From: Archegozetes longisetosus
Lineage: Eukaryota; Arthropoda; Arachnida; Sarcoptiformes; Trhypochthoniidae
Length of the DNA: 64,000 nt
Assembly: GCA_018873245.2 (NCBI GenBank)
Contig: JAEMBT020000009.1
Coordinates: 12,559,112 to 12,623,111 of the forward strand
Direction: 5' to 3'
The position numbers and the translations under genes were made by a program. Below, piece by piece: positions 10,726-22,089 of this stretch. Numbering within the stretch: the first letter of the stretch is position 1; every line of letters starts with the position of its first letter. The notes under the pieces were generated by a model, which made no database searches, was not told where the DNA came from, and saw nothing but the letters and a program-made list of their open reading frames with translations.

Positions 10726-12442
10726 CTGGGGCTCTAGTTCTAGGCATTCTTCTTTCTCTCAATGTGTAAACATTATTGCTAGAATTGAATTCTTCTCTTA
10801 CAAGTCTCTCATTTCTAGAAAGCTTTGCGAAAACTAATTCTAAAATAAACACAATAATTGATAATATATAACCACCAAACAAAATTAAGAAGGCTCCTTT
10901 TAATAGATCTCTCAACTCAATTATGTAATCATTTTTCAAGATTGGGTTATGCTCTTGACGATTCTCACCCAAGATCCTTGAATGATATCGTCCCATAGAC
11001 CTGGACATGAGATACTCCATGTTCCTTGTATGAGTTAAAAGTCCATTTTCGAATCCAATTTTAAGACTGAAATAAGAAATGAATATTTGTTTAACAGAAA
11101 ATTACTTAATACAAAACTAACGCTCTATGAATCTTTGCGCTGGAGTTATGCTTCTTCCCCATCAATAAAGTCAAATAATCTTGTCCATATTTAGTATCAG
11201 CTGTCACCATATTTAAGTCTGAATTCAAACTTTTTAAATGTCCAGTCTCCATTGTGTTTCCTAAATAGACTAGCCTTCCATTCGCGATCTCAGTCAACAT
11301 TTTAAATACATTGTTTCCATATTTCTTTCTCCAGTCTTCAGTTAATTTTTCACATCTTGCCTCAAGATTCGTAAACTTTCCAGGCTTAACTTGGTTCAAC
11401 TCTTTCAGATTGGAGCACTCCAACAAATCATCATTTGACGCCAAATCTTCAATTGATGATACAATAGGCTTTGATTTGGCATTAAAATAAACATCAACCA
11501 AAAGCCCGGAAAAACTTTTCGATAGAATGGTACCAAAGATCAACCAATCAGTTAGTAGAAAGACTAAAATCAATTTCTTAACGCTAGTGATTGAGTTTAG
11601 ATCAAATTTGAATCCGGTAGAACCCTGTGCTACTAATGGACCCAACATGTTAAACAAACATGTAGCAACGGAAATCTTTGTTGTGCTCATTATTTTCCAT
11701 AAGACAGAAATTGTCAGAATAGAGATTAATAAATAAATCCAAACCTTTTAAGGAAAATATTTGTCTTACATCATTTAAAACGAACGAATGGAATAATTGT
11801 TACCTCTTTTTCGAACAGACGCAGAAACGACAGGTAGGAGTCTTCGTCAAAGAATTTCAAACCAGTCAGAATCTCGACCATATAGACCTGATGAGCAATA
11901 GCGTAATTATAGTGTTCAACAGATATATTTTTCATTGAGTATTGATCTAGCATTAGTGCTCTTTCCGTCTGAAATTAAATTAAAAAATAATTAGAATTAA
12001 TCTATTGAATAAGAAACATATATGTATATATATCATTACTTCATTCGTTTTGCCGAATTCTCCAATCTTACTGAATACAACATCCAATGAAAGAGAACAC
12101 GTTATATATTCAACGATTGACAAATAAAATCCACTAAGCTTAAATTTATTTTGCTTTTTGAGAAAAATACAGTATAAAGTTAATCTTTGTATTCTTAATA
12201 CCATTAAATTTAGAATTGATCTCACTTACAATTGAAATTTGACTCTCCGGAATAATAACTGATATGTTTCCAACTGTTGTCGCATTGTTTTCACATCTTA
12301 AGGTTTGATTAGCTCCAAAAATTTTATGTCGAAATAAGTTATCAAGAAAGAAAACTCCATCATACAATGAAGGAATCATTTGAATATATTTATGTAAGAT
12401 CCAAAATTTACTATTTCGACTGATATCCCAAAACTCATATGT
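10400..12442 (-). CDS. Ionotropic receptor (iGluR-like channel), five exons found
   Basis: Exons by phase-consistent splicing: 12442-12230, 12153-12040, 11968-11804, 11744-11122 and 11066-10400 (593 codons; 572 aa if translation starts at the Met at 12379). The order matches ionotropic receptors. A ligand-binding half (GFYLSIVEYITCSLSLDVVF) is followed by TM1 (VWIYLLISILTISVLW), a pore loop with PLVAQGS, TM3 (WLIFGTILSKSFSGLLVDVY), the second binding lobe, and TM4 (FLILFGGYILSIIVFILEL). Such proteins are chemosensory cation channels in arthropods. The first exon begins after an AG without an upstream start, so an N-terminal exon may be missing. Introns are 55-86 nt. The last ~110 residues are Ser/Gln/Pro/Arg-rich and come from the G-rich minisatellite, which is atypical for the family. 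Confidence 0.85.
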
Positions 12443-12721
12443 CTAACTGAGCAATTTGAGTGGCTTAAATAGGTGCGTCAGCTAGTGAATCGTCAAATAT
12501 TGCTTTGGAAACGTAAAGTACAACAAACTTAATTGTTTAATTTCGCCATCTACTAATTATATTGTTGGCTGAAATTTTACTTTATGTAAATTAACTAAAT
12601 GAAAGTTTTAATAAGTCATAATGGAACAGCATCATTAAATTTTTTCAATTATATCACTCAACCTAATCAAGTGATACCAGTACTAGTCATTGACAGTATT
12701 GAACTGAACTCTTAGATCATG

Positions 12722-13251
12722 TACAGTCGGTCGAAAAAAGTTATGCATAGATCCCGGATTAATCTCTGATGCGTTTGGATGAGATAAGAGGGACGAGACA
12801 GAAATCGAAACTACAAGCTTATAGCGTCAAATTATAGCATTACTCAGTAATTAAAAAACATAATATGAGTAATGTTATTCGTAGCTGAAATCAGTTTATT
12901 TGATATTCATAAGTTATAGAATGAAAGTTACTGATAAGATATATCGAACTATTTCAGTCAAAATAGTTCAACAGTCAACTGTGATTCAATTTAAATAATT
13001 TTAATGATGGGTCGGACCGCTCTCTCGAGCTATCACTTCTTGTAACAGATGTGGCACTGACTCAACTACAAAGATGAGTCAAAGTCTATTTTATCAGAGT
13101 TGCAAACTAATTTTTTTAAGTATTTATTTATTGATTAATATCACTTAACTTAATACAGATCTAAATGAGTTGTTGAGCCCTTAGGTTTATCAACTCTTCT
13201 GCATCTTTTTTAGTGATGACAAATACATAACTTTTATCTGTCGACGGTACT
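12722..13251 (+). repeat. ~530-bp dispersed repeat, copy 1 (Tc1-like end)
   Basis: It matches 18758-19282 at roughly 85-90% by eye. It opens TACAGTCGGTCGAAAAAAGT, which resembles a Tc1/mariner terminus next to TA. It contains a conserved GC-richer block (GGTCGGACCGCTCTCTCGAG near 13012) and closes at CTGTCGACGGTACT. No transposase reading frame was found, so it is a deletion derivative or solo fragment. Confidence 0.75.
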
Positions 13252-14379
13252 TCACATTTATAACTTTACCGAAGAAATACCTGTCTAAATTTTTAGTTGA
13301 GTACAGTCTGTCACTAGTACTGGTATCACACTTGATTTGATTGAGTGATATAATTAGTCACATTTAATGATGCTGTTCCATTATGACTAATGAAATTTTT
13401 GCTTGTATAATATTTAATCTTTATACAGTAAAAGTTCAAAACTCAAGTTGCTGAACCAAACTTATAGACAGGTGTATTTCACACTTGTAACTTTATTGAG
13501 AAAACTTTAATTTCCATGGTTTTTATGAAAACTGCTATTTGTATTGTATCTATAAATAATAGCCTAAGTGGATAATAATTCAGCTATTATACTTTTTGTT
13601 GAATTTTTCTTTATAGAGAGTAAAATATGCAAAGTAAAATTCTAATTAATAATAATGGAAGAGTATCATTAAATTTCTCTAATTAAGTCGCTTCATCTAA
13701 TCTAAGGTAATAGTAGTGCTAACAGTTATAAACGTATAAGTGTTGAACTTTTAGACTTGTGTACCCTACATTTGTAACTGCAACTGTTTGATCATTTGAT
13801 GATCTGCTTTTTTGTCAATATCTTATTTCGATACAAAATTTTTTACACAAATACATGAGTTTGAGAGGTTAGCTTAATACCTTCAATTGTCACATATGAT
13901 TAGATTGAGTGATATAATTAGAAAAATTTGATGACACTCTTCCATTATGACTAATTAGAATTTTCGCTTGTACAATATTCCACTCTTTATAAAAACAAAA
14001 GCTCAAAATTGAAAGTACTAATCTAAACTTGTATACAGATATATTTCGCATTTGTAACTTTTTTAAGAACTTTTCAATTTTCAAAAACACAATTTTCAAA
14101 CATAATTTTCAATTATGGGACATAAACACATAAATGCATGAGATGAAATATTTTAAATAATTTAATCAGTTTATCAAAAATCTTGTGAAGCTTTGGGCGA
14201 AACTTTTGGACATAAAACACTTATAATAATCTCTGAGTTGTTAAACGGAAAGAATTTATCACTGGAAGAGTTGAATAGTAGAGAATTCTTAAAATTTTTG
14301 CTTCCATTCCCATAAAAGATGGGATTGGGATTCACATGTTCATCTTTATTGTATAATAACTTATAAGCTGAAGAAACTG

Positions 14380-14526
14380 GGCGTCTTAAGTGTGCAACAG
14401 TATCTCAATGCAATGTTGAGAGAATCTTCAGTGGGCATAAAAATATATTAAGAACAAATAGACTAAAATTTATAAGTGAAAACCTAAAGATTTACGTTAT
14501 AGTTAAATGCAACAAGAATGATTTGT
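14380..14526 (+). pseudogene. hAT transposase C-terminal remnant
   Basis: The frame reads CNVERIFSGHKNILRTNR, then FISENLKIYVIVKCNKNDL and a stop at 14526. This is the hAT dimerisation motif ER.FS......R.R plus the conserved C-terminal helix. It differs from the 7405-9017 copy, so it derives from a second hAT lineage. Upstream sequence to about 14190 has weaker similarity with stops. Confidence 0.72.
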
Positions 14527-15533
14527 AATATTATTAATTAGATATATTTTGTATCAGATTGTCTTTTTGTTTTTTCTAATGCATATTTAAGCGCCTATTT
14601 CGCAAGTTTTAAAGGAATACCTGCATATATATTTCTGAAGAATAAATGCATATTTTTGTCACCCCTAGTCATAATTGAATAGTATCATGAAATTTCTCTA
14701 ATTAAATCGCTTAATCTAATCAAATAGTACTAGTAATCGACAATGTTGAGCTAAACTGTAATGTTAAATTTGATTAGATTGAACGATATAAAAGTTGATG
14801 ATACTGTTCCATTATTGCTAATTAAAATTTTCATTAATATTTTCTACTCTTTATAAAGTAAAAGTTCAGAATTGAAAGTACGAGACTAAACTTATAGACA
14901 GATGTATTTCACACTTGCAATTCTTTTGAGGAAACTTTAGTCTTTAAAGATTCTTTTTCTGAAAACCGCCATTTGTATTGTATTTACAAATTATAGGCTA
15001 AGTAGATAGTGAATCAGCTATTGTATTTTTTGTTGAGATTTTAATTTATAGAGCGTAAAATATTATATAAAGTGAAATAAATATTAGTCATAATGGAACA
15101 GTATTATCAAAATTTCCTAATTTTATCGCTTAATCTAATTAAATGTGATACTAGTACTAGTAATTGACTGTATTGAACTAAACTTATAGACATGTATTTT
15201 GCATTTGTAACTTTATTGAGTAATCTTTTATTTTCAGTGATTTTTTAAAAATAAAACTGCAATCTATATCTTGATGAAAAATATGCTACGTAGATCGTGA
15301 CATTTGAAACCCATGAGAAACACATGCGTTAGAAAGCCTAGTTCAATACTTTCAACTAGCAGCACTAATATCACATTTAATTAGGTTTAGCGACATAATT
15401 AAAATAATTCAATGATGCTGTTCATTATGACTAAATAGAAATCTTTTTTGGATAAAATTTTATTCTATAAAGTAAAAATTCAGCAAACATTATAATAATT
15501 TATTCATTACATACTTAACTTATTATTTATAAA

Positions 15534-16039
15534 ATATTGCAAAGTCTGGAATCTTTTATAGGAGCGTGTAAGAAATCAACAAAACTTAAAATGTAATCAC
15601 TTTATTAAACATAATAATAGACCATAATACAAACTTCACAAGGTTTCACAGGATTTTTAACACAGAAGAGCGAAAATTTTAGGAAAAACACATTTTAAAG
15701 GAACAACAGGCGGGTTAAATAGGAAGACACTTTACAATGATAGGCTATATCTTATAAGGTCAATAACACATTTAGCTAGGATTGGAAGATTGTATAGCTA
15801 GAGCATACTTAGGCAGGTTTTAAGAGATGAGATATGATTATTATCAGCTGTCTTCATAATTTGTATAGTTTAGACGAACATTTAAAGATTTTTTTGTTAC
15901 GACCAAAAAGTAATCTTTAAATTAGCAATAATTATTGACATACATGTAATCTATGAAAATTTAAGTTTAGAAGTATAGGTCGTCACAAAAATATTACAGT
16001 ATAGGTTCAAATAAGAAACTTAGAAAGTTATAACAATAT
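15534..16039 (+). repeat. Copy 3 of the ~500-bp dispersed repeat
   Basis: It starts ATATTGCAAAG and ends AACAATAT, and is the inverted match of 6906-7404 over its full length. It carries the block AACACAGAAGAGCGAAAA near 15660. With copies 1 and 2 it defines the family ends. No ORF. Confidence 0.8.
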
Positions 16040-17213
16040 TATACGTATCCCATTATTCATAAGAATAACCTTTGAAAATCAAAGTTTCATGTTTGTAACT
16101 TTATTAAGAAAGCTTTTTGAGTTTCAAAGATTATTTAAAATAATCTTAACCCTTATTATATCTCACAGACAACAAGCTAAGTAGATGTCAGCTATTGCTT
16201 CAAACGACTTTATCATCTCTTAAAAATAAAGATTTAAGATACACTTAAATCTTGCAAAATCTTTATTGCATCAGAACTGTAAGTCAGGGTAGGCTCAGGA
16301 AAAAATTTCTTAAATTTTTTGTTTAGTAGTAGATAACTTCCAGGGTCTAATTGCTTTCAGTTCACCTGTCCTCTAATAAAGTTTTTATTCATAGAATAAG
16401 TTATGATCTGGACCACATTTTGTTATTATCAAGTGATTTACACATTCATTTTTTCAAGAATAGTAGCAACGGAAGTGAAAGACAAACCACTCCTGTCATG
16501 TTATCAATGAACTCGTTGATATAAAAATGCATTATAATTACACTTTGGTTTAATGGTGTTTTTATATTTGTGATCAATGTAGAGAAGAGCTTAAAGAGCT
16601 AAAGAAACCTTTACACCCTTTAATGATTTCGCATATTATTTTGAAATAACTCAAACTATGCATTTTACTTAAACGGTTTTTGAAACAGAGAATAAAGAAG
16701 TAAGTTCAGAATCAGGACGAAACGAAACTCGATTCTCACATAATGAATATATAACGTACACAAAGGTGGATGCCAGGTCTGCCTAACTTGATTCACAGCA
16801 AATCAGTGTACCATTGGAACCAGACTGATGAGTAGAGTTAAAATATATCATTCTTTTTGGTCAAAGTGACCACAGTCAAAAGTTATGACCCTTTTTGTAT
16901 TGAGATATAAAAGTGACTCTAGGAGGAAATGGGTGTCAAACAACTCATGGACGGTTTGCTTCGATAAAAACAAGCATTTGAGCGTGCTCTGGACCAGCCA
17001 GAGAGAACACTCGCTACTGCCTAAGAGATTTACCATAGCCAACGCAGTAATCTGTTCGGCCTTCATCGGTAGCCATATTCTCTGGAGACACACATATCAC
17101 ACACAGAAACACATATCAAAAAATTAGCTGCCAACGCGTTACGTAACATATATTTTTTTAAAATTTAATTTTTTCAAGTTCTATGCATTACTGTTTGAAT
17201 GCAGGGTTAATCA
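16040..17213. repeat. Repeat-derived spacer containing dispersed repeat B copy 1
   Basis: About 16463-16762 recurs at 18248-18550, including GTGAAAGACAAACCACT, AATCAATGTAGAGAAGAG and TTTCGCATATTATTTTG. The matches are interrupted by small indels. ORFs of about 80 aa on both strands at 16848-17127 overlap and have no domain. No host gene is recognised. Confidence 0.6.
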
Positions 17214-17290
17214 AATAGCCTTCATGGCGCTGAGGTAGAGTGTTTGATATTAAACATCTAGGTCTCGGGTTCGATACTTTGATTTCCAAA
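17214..17290 (+). repeat. tRNA-like / SINE-head-like sequence
   Basis: TGGCGCTGAGGTAGAG near 17225 resembles a Pol III A box, and GGGTTCGATACT near 17267 resembles a B box, at tRNA-like spacing. Between them TGTTT...AAACA can form an anticodon-like stem. T-stem pairing is poor and there is no clean acceptor stem. It is thus more likely a tRNA-derived SINE head or degenerate tRNA than a working tRNA. Confidence 0.4.
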
Positions 17291-17379
17291 TTTTCTTTAC
17301 CTCTGAAACTTTAGTAACTTCAATTTTTTGACATATTTTATATGCAAAATGTGTTTTTATTTGTAAATGTGAGCTTTAT

Positions 17380-17560
17380 TTGAGAGGGTACCGCCCGAGA
17401 TCCTCAGATGCTTAGCATCTGCCATGAAAGCATATCTTTAACCTGAACCCTTGGACAGGCTTGCCAGGTGTCTTAGCAAGCCTGTTGTCCGCCGTAACCA
17501 TGAGGAGGTGGCTCCGGTTGCTGATGAAAGCGTTGTTCGCTCGATACTTTTAGTGGTTTA
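17380..17560 (+). other. GC-richer segment with two strong hairpins
   Basis: CAGATGC-TTA-GCATCTG (17405-17421) is a perfect hairpin. About 17453-17490 forms a second stem, GGACAGGCTTGC pairing with GCAAGCCTGTTGTCC. The segment is more GC-rich than its surroundings and lacks an ORF. It is missing from the related repeat copy at 18248-18630, so it may be an insertion or the body of the tRNA-like element just upstream. Confidence 0.45.
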
Positions 17561-18757
17561 TCTCCATTAGGTGGCGTTTTTAGTGGTTGTGCCCATTGGT
17601 AAAGTTTCTCTTAGTTAAGATCTTTCAACAAATACATAGACTCTCTGTGAATCAAGCGAGAGGCGGGGCTTCCGTAGAAGCCTGGCATCCTCTTTAAAAA
17701 TGCTTTAGTTTGATCTCTCAGTAAAAGAGCTAAAAAAGTGATAATCCTCTTATCTGTCAAAATCTACTTTTATTAACCTAATGCGGTAAAAAAATAGTGT
17801 TTAGAAATGTCTCTACAACATATGCTTGTTAATGTTATTAATGTCAATAGTAGTCGTATTTGTTGGTCCTTGTTCTATCAAATTTATCAGCAAATTCTTC
17901 TCTAGTTCGATCATAAGACTTAGTTAACAAATGAATTTTACAAATAAAAACTCTTTGTTTTATTGAGAATACTATTTCAAATGCTACTTTTTTATCTTAA
18001 ACATTATAATTAAAAAGTTTAATTTTCTTTTACTTGTTTCAAACTTCATTCATAAGTTGCTTCTAATCGATGCGTAATGTTAAAGAAAAATTGTACTCAA
18101 AATCTGAGTTTAATTTTATTTTGGACAATCTGTATAAAAAACTCATTGAATGCCAGCGAAACTAGAGCTATTTATTGCGCTGCAAACTAGACGGCACTTC
18201 TAAAATGTGGTAAATCAAATCCCATTCAAAGTTGTGTATGTAATATGTGACAGAAGTGAAAGACAAACCACTTCTGCGATATTGTCAATCAATTTTTTTA
18301 TATAAAAATATATTATAATTACATTTCAATTACACTTTGGTTTAGTGGTGTTTTTTGTTTGGAATCAATGTAGAGAAGAGTTTGAAGAGCTAAATAAACT
18401 TTATTTGAATCCTTTAATCATTTCGCATATTATTTTGTAATAACTCAAACTTTGATTTCCATAAAGCGATTTTTAAAAAAAATAAAGTGATTTCAGTCAG
18501 GATGAAGTGAAACTCAATTCTCATATAATGAGTACTTAACATGTACAGACAATCTTAAAACGCTTTAAGTTAATCTCCTAGTAAAAGAGCTAAAGAAGAA
18601 GTAATCCTCATTTTTGTCAAAATATGCTCCCTTATCAAACATAGATATGCTTAAGTAATACTCTTTAAACCATGTTATGACCGAATAATAAAATGAACTG
18701 AATCTACGCCAAAACGTTATCTAAAATGAATTACTTTTAAGTTGTATGTTAGTCCAG
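17561..18757. repeat. Repeat spacer with repeat B copy 2
   Basis: 18248-18550 matches 16463-16762. 18560-18630 matches about 17692-17765 (shared CAGTAAAAGAGCTAA and AATCCTC). So the right-hand copy is the left-hand copy with its middle ~0.9 kb missing. No gene recognised. Confidence 0.6.
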
Positions 18758-19282
18758 TACAGTCGGTCGAAAAAAGTTATGCTTAGATCCCGGATTGATC
18801 TCTGATGCGTTTGGATAAGATAAGAGGGACGAAACAGAAATTGAAACTATAAGTTTATAGCGTCAAATTATGACATTACTCAGTAATTAAAAAGCATATG
18901 AGTAATAATCTTATTCGTGGCTGAAGTCTGTTTATTTGATATTCATAAGTTATAGAATGAAAGTTACTGATAAGATACATCAAACTATTTCAATCAAAAT
19001 AGTCCAACAGTCAACTGTAATTCAATTTAAATAACTTTAATGCGTCGGACCGCTCTCTCGAGCTATCACTTGTAACAGATGTGGCATTGACTCAACTAAC
19101 TTCATACAAAGATGAAAGTCTATTTTATCAAAGTTCCAAAATGATTCTTTAAGATTCATTTATTGATTAATATCACTAAACTTAATACAGATCTGAATGA
19201 GTTGTTGAGCCCTTAGGTTTATCAACTCTTTTGCATCTGTTTAGTGATGGCCAATACATAACTTTTATCTGTCGACGGTACT
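18758..19282 (+). repeat. ~530-bp dispersed repeat, copy 2
   Basis: It has the same order and ends as 12722-13251 (start TACAGTCGGTCG, end GTCGACGGTACT), with small indels. Here it is not enclosed by the inverted units that flank copy 1, so the repeat moves or duplicates independently of them. Confidence 0.75.
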
Positions 19283-19872
19283 CTAAGGGATAAACTAAAG
19301 TAAAAATTACTCAAGACTCGGGGTCCGTATCTTTGAAGAGATGAGAGATTTTTGCAAATTATTCTCAGTAACTTTATGCATAGAACAGTTGAAAATGAAA
19401 TCATATCTGGTATGATATTAGTAAGCGATAAATTTAGTACTCTTTTGAACTTTGTTGTAATAAAAAATAGAATTAATAGGATTCGAAAAGTTAGATCAAG
19501 TTTATTAAGTTGTTAATTTTCTCAACCGATAACAATACACATTGAAGTGTCTCTTTAGATTGTTATAAAGAAGTAAAGACTTAGAAGAAATTATTTCGAC
19601 AAAAGTTGTTATAAAATATAAAATCACAACCGAATAAAATGTTTTAATTTATTAGACATACCGTATTCATCAGTTTAGAGACTTTTATATATTTATTTAG
19701 GCAAATGTGATCAGTTGAATAAACTTTTAATATTTTGCACATAAAGTCGTTGTACTTTTAGCTTTTTAAATACAATCAAAACTCACTAACACTGTACAAA
19801 CTTTATAATCGAAAATCTCAATGATTACCAACAGTTCATTTATAATTTTTTAAAATTTTCATTTGAACTTTC

Positions 19873-20256
19873 ATCAATAAATGGCTGCATAACGAGTTCG
19901 AAGCGTTCGTCAGAATACAGTTAACTCATTTTTAAAGAGTGGTTATCACAATTTCTAAAGTTTATAGCTCTTTAGCGCTCAACCGATAAGCTTAAGACTT
20001 GTATTTCTGGAAACTGAATGTAAAAACCTTTAAAATGTATATCACCATCTGTTCCAATAGATCCCTCGATGTCCATCGACGGTATGCACATCATTTTAAA
20101 GGGTTTTGTATGCATTTTCCATGAATATAAGTCTTAAGCATATGGACTGAGCGCTTCAAGAGTAGTAAACTTTTGAAATTATTAAAACCACTCTTCAAAA
20201 ATCAGTCAAATATATAATCAAAAGTGTGTCGACTCGTTATACAGCTATTTATTGAT
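19873..20256. repeat. Foldback MITE, 384 bp
   Basis: The termini are inverted: ATCAATAAATGGCTGCATAA at 19873 against TTATACAGCTATTTATTGAT ending at 20256. Pairing continues inward with gaps (AAGAGTGG near 19936 against CCACTCTT near 20190, and AAGCTTAAGACTTGTATT near 19988 against its inverse near 20125). No ORF. Confidence 0.8.
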
Positions 20257-20422
20257 CAACATTCATATTACACCTATTGCTTTAATATTCCTGCCTTATG
20301 TTAAGATACTAATTAAACGTTACAATTTTTCAAAGTATTAGGTGTTTGTTTAATTAAGCGCACTCAATGTTTGTAATAAGGTGCCATTTCAGGTGATCTA
20401 TCGATTTGTAAATTCCGACATA

Positions 20423-20663
20423 GTATCGTGTATTCCGATAAAAATCTCAATAGTAAAGGTGTTGGCTTCAGTGTCAATAACAAACTTTAAGGTTTAGTGC
20501 AAAGCAGGAAAGACCTCAGAACTTCATAAACTAAACTATTATTCATAACTTTATCGATAGCAATAAAGCGAGTCTTTCCTGCTTTGCATCAAACTTCAAA
20601 GTTTGCTATTGACACTAAAGCCGACACTTTTACTATAGACATTTTTATAGGAATGCACGATAC
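20423..20663. repeat. Foldback MITE family P, copy 1 (241 bp)
   Basis: Arms of about 110 bp pair almost fully: GTATCGTGTATTCC at 20423 against GGAATGCACGATAC ending at 20663. The inner blocks are GCAAAGCAGGAAAGAC and GTCTTTCCTGCTTTGC. A second copy lies at 22759-22985. A Tc1 element is inserted 15 bp beyond its right end. Confidence 0.85.
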
Positions 20664-20678
20664 AACGATCGTCAAGTA

Positions 20679-22089
20679 CAGTCAGACCGGGTATGTGTTG
20701 GTCCTTTATTTACTTATTTGTTTATTTTCTCTTATCATTTCTGATCAAATATTATTAAAGTTTTTTTGCAAAAAGAAAACACAGATTATCATTAAAGTTT
20801 CAACTTTAATACTCAGTGTGACCCCCATTAGCTTCAATAATACTTGGTAATCTATGAGAAATTGAATTGACTAATTTTTCGCATAACGTTTCGTTATAGT
20901 CGCGAATTTCATTGCAAGCATCTGCCATTGATAACCATAACTCCTCTTCATCCGCATAAATTTCATCATTTGTTACTCTAACTTTTTTGTATACCCCAAA
21001 CATTTTCGATAGGGTTTATGTCAAAAGATTTTGCTTGAGTCCTAATAAGTTGACCGGGAAAAAAGTGATCATCAAACCATTGCCTCGCAATTCTTGAGCG
21101 ATGAACAGGACTCTTGTCCTGATAATAAAAAAATTCTTCTAAATTAAATCCCTCCTCAATATATGGCAATACAGTATCGTTTAGTATATTAATATAATTA
21201 TCTCCATCAAATCGACCGTCTATACTTACTAAAGGTCCTAAACTTCTACTTGACATTATCCCAAAAACAGAGACAGACCTTCGCCCAGATTGAGCCTTTG
21301 GCACAATATATTGATTTTGAAATGCCGTTTCTATTGGTCTCCAAATAATTGTTTTCACGGCGTGTCCGGTCTGAAAAGTAGCTTCATCTACAGAAACTGT
21401 TCTTTCCCACTGATCAAAGTTTGATCAACTCTTGAGCAAATTGCAATCTGTATGCCCGATGACCAACACTTAATGCCTCTTTTATTCGAGCTATTCTTGA
21501 ATATAAACCCCATTCGTTAAGTCTCTTTGAAATATAATCTAATGATTAATCAATATTTAACTGATCTTTAATCTCAGCTTTAGTTATTTGCGGACTTGCT
21601 ATTGCTGCCAATCTAATTGCATAGTGCTGTTCTGGTGTTGTTTTTCTCGAACAAGATTTTGGTAATGTTTTAAACATACCAGTTGTATAAAACCTATTTA
21701 ACCATCGCTTAACAGTTTTAATGTCACGATTGATCTCATTTGCAATTTGTTGATTTGTGAGACCCCTTCCATGATTCAATAATACCAAATTGCTTTCAAT
21801 TTCATGAATAGGTTGGCCTCGTCTCCAGTTTATGTTGTTTAGAAATTCCATTTTAAATAAATTACTTAAATAAAACAATGATATAACACACCGATCAAAA
21901 CAAAATTATGCCTATTAATGACTTTAATGTGTAAAATGAGTTTAAAGTCAAGAGTAGTTAAGAAATAATTAGTCATTTTTTAATTTTCTTTACTTATGTT
22001 CAACTTTTGAAAACCAAACAAAATTTTGTTTATCAGATATGATTCAAAAATGGTTTTTGTTGATAACTAAGACATACCCGGTCAGACTG
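20679..22089 (-). mobile_element. Tc1/mariner transposon with matching TIRs and TA duplication
   Basis: The perfect terminal repeat CAGTCAGACCGGGTATGT at 20679-20696 is mirrored at 22072-22089. TA flanks both sides (20677-20678 and 22090-22091), as expected for Tc1/mariner target duplication. The 1,411-bp length is typical. The minus-strand interior encodes a broken transposase. Structurally it is a clean insertion, but the gene is disrupted, so it could move only with help from another copy. Confidence 0.93.
20806..21878 (-). pseudogene. Tc1/mariner transposase, frame-disrupted
   Basis: Three collinear pieces. 21878-21546 is a paired-like HTH domain (RGLTNQQIANEINRDIKTVK). The middle begins near 21420 with VSVDEATFQTGHAVK, the first catalytic Asp block, and continues through 21358-20978 with FFYYQDKSPVHRS (second Asp) and SFDINPIENVWG (third acidic residue). 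21003-20806 is the C-terminal piece. An in-frame TGA or TAA after the HTH part, a shift around 21412-21425 and a stop near 20978 break it. Catalytic residues look retained, so decay is recent. Confidence 0.88.

Larger units (their letters stand above)
12600..15445. repeat. Cluster of alternating inverted repeat units
   Basis: A block resembling CATAATGGAACAGTATCATT, followed by TCTAATTAA and CTTAATCTAATC, recurs in forward orientation near 12618, 13652, 14668 and 15092. It recurs in reverse orientation near 13345, 13895, 14770 and 15380. Cores between units share GTACTAGTAATTGAC and CTTATAGACAGGTGTATTTC. The first forward/reverse pair encloses the ~530-bp repeat; another stretch contains a hAT C-terminal remnant. 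This looks like nested and tandemly rearranged TIRs of one DNA-transposon family. Confidence 0.7.

Noticed and set aside
10385..10837. Plus-strand ORFs over the G-rich tract
   Set aside because: Gly/Arg-rich translation of the minisatellite. The minus strand here is the supported coding strand because it continues the receptor.
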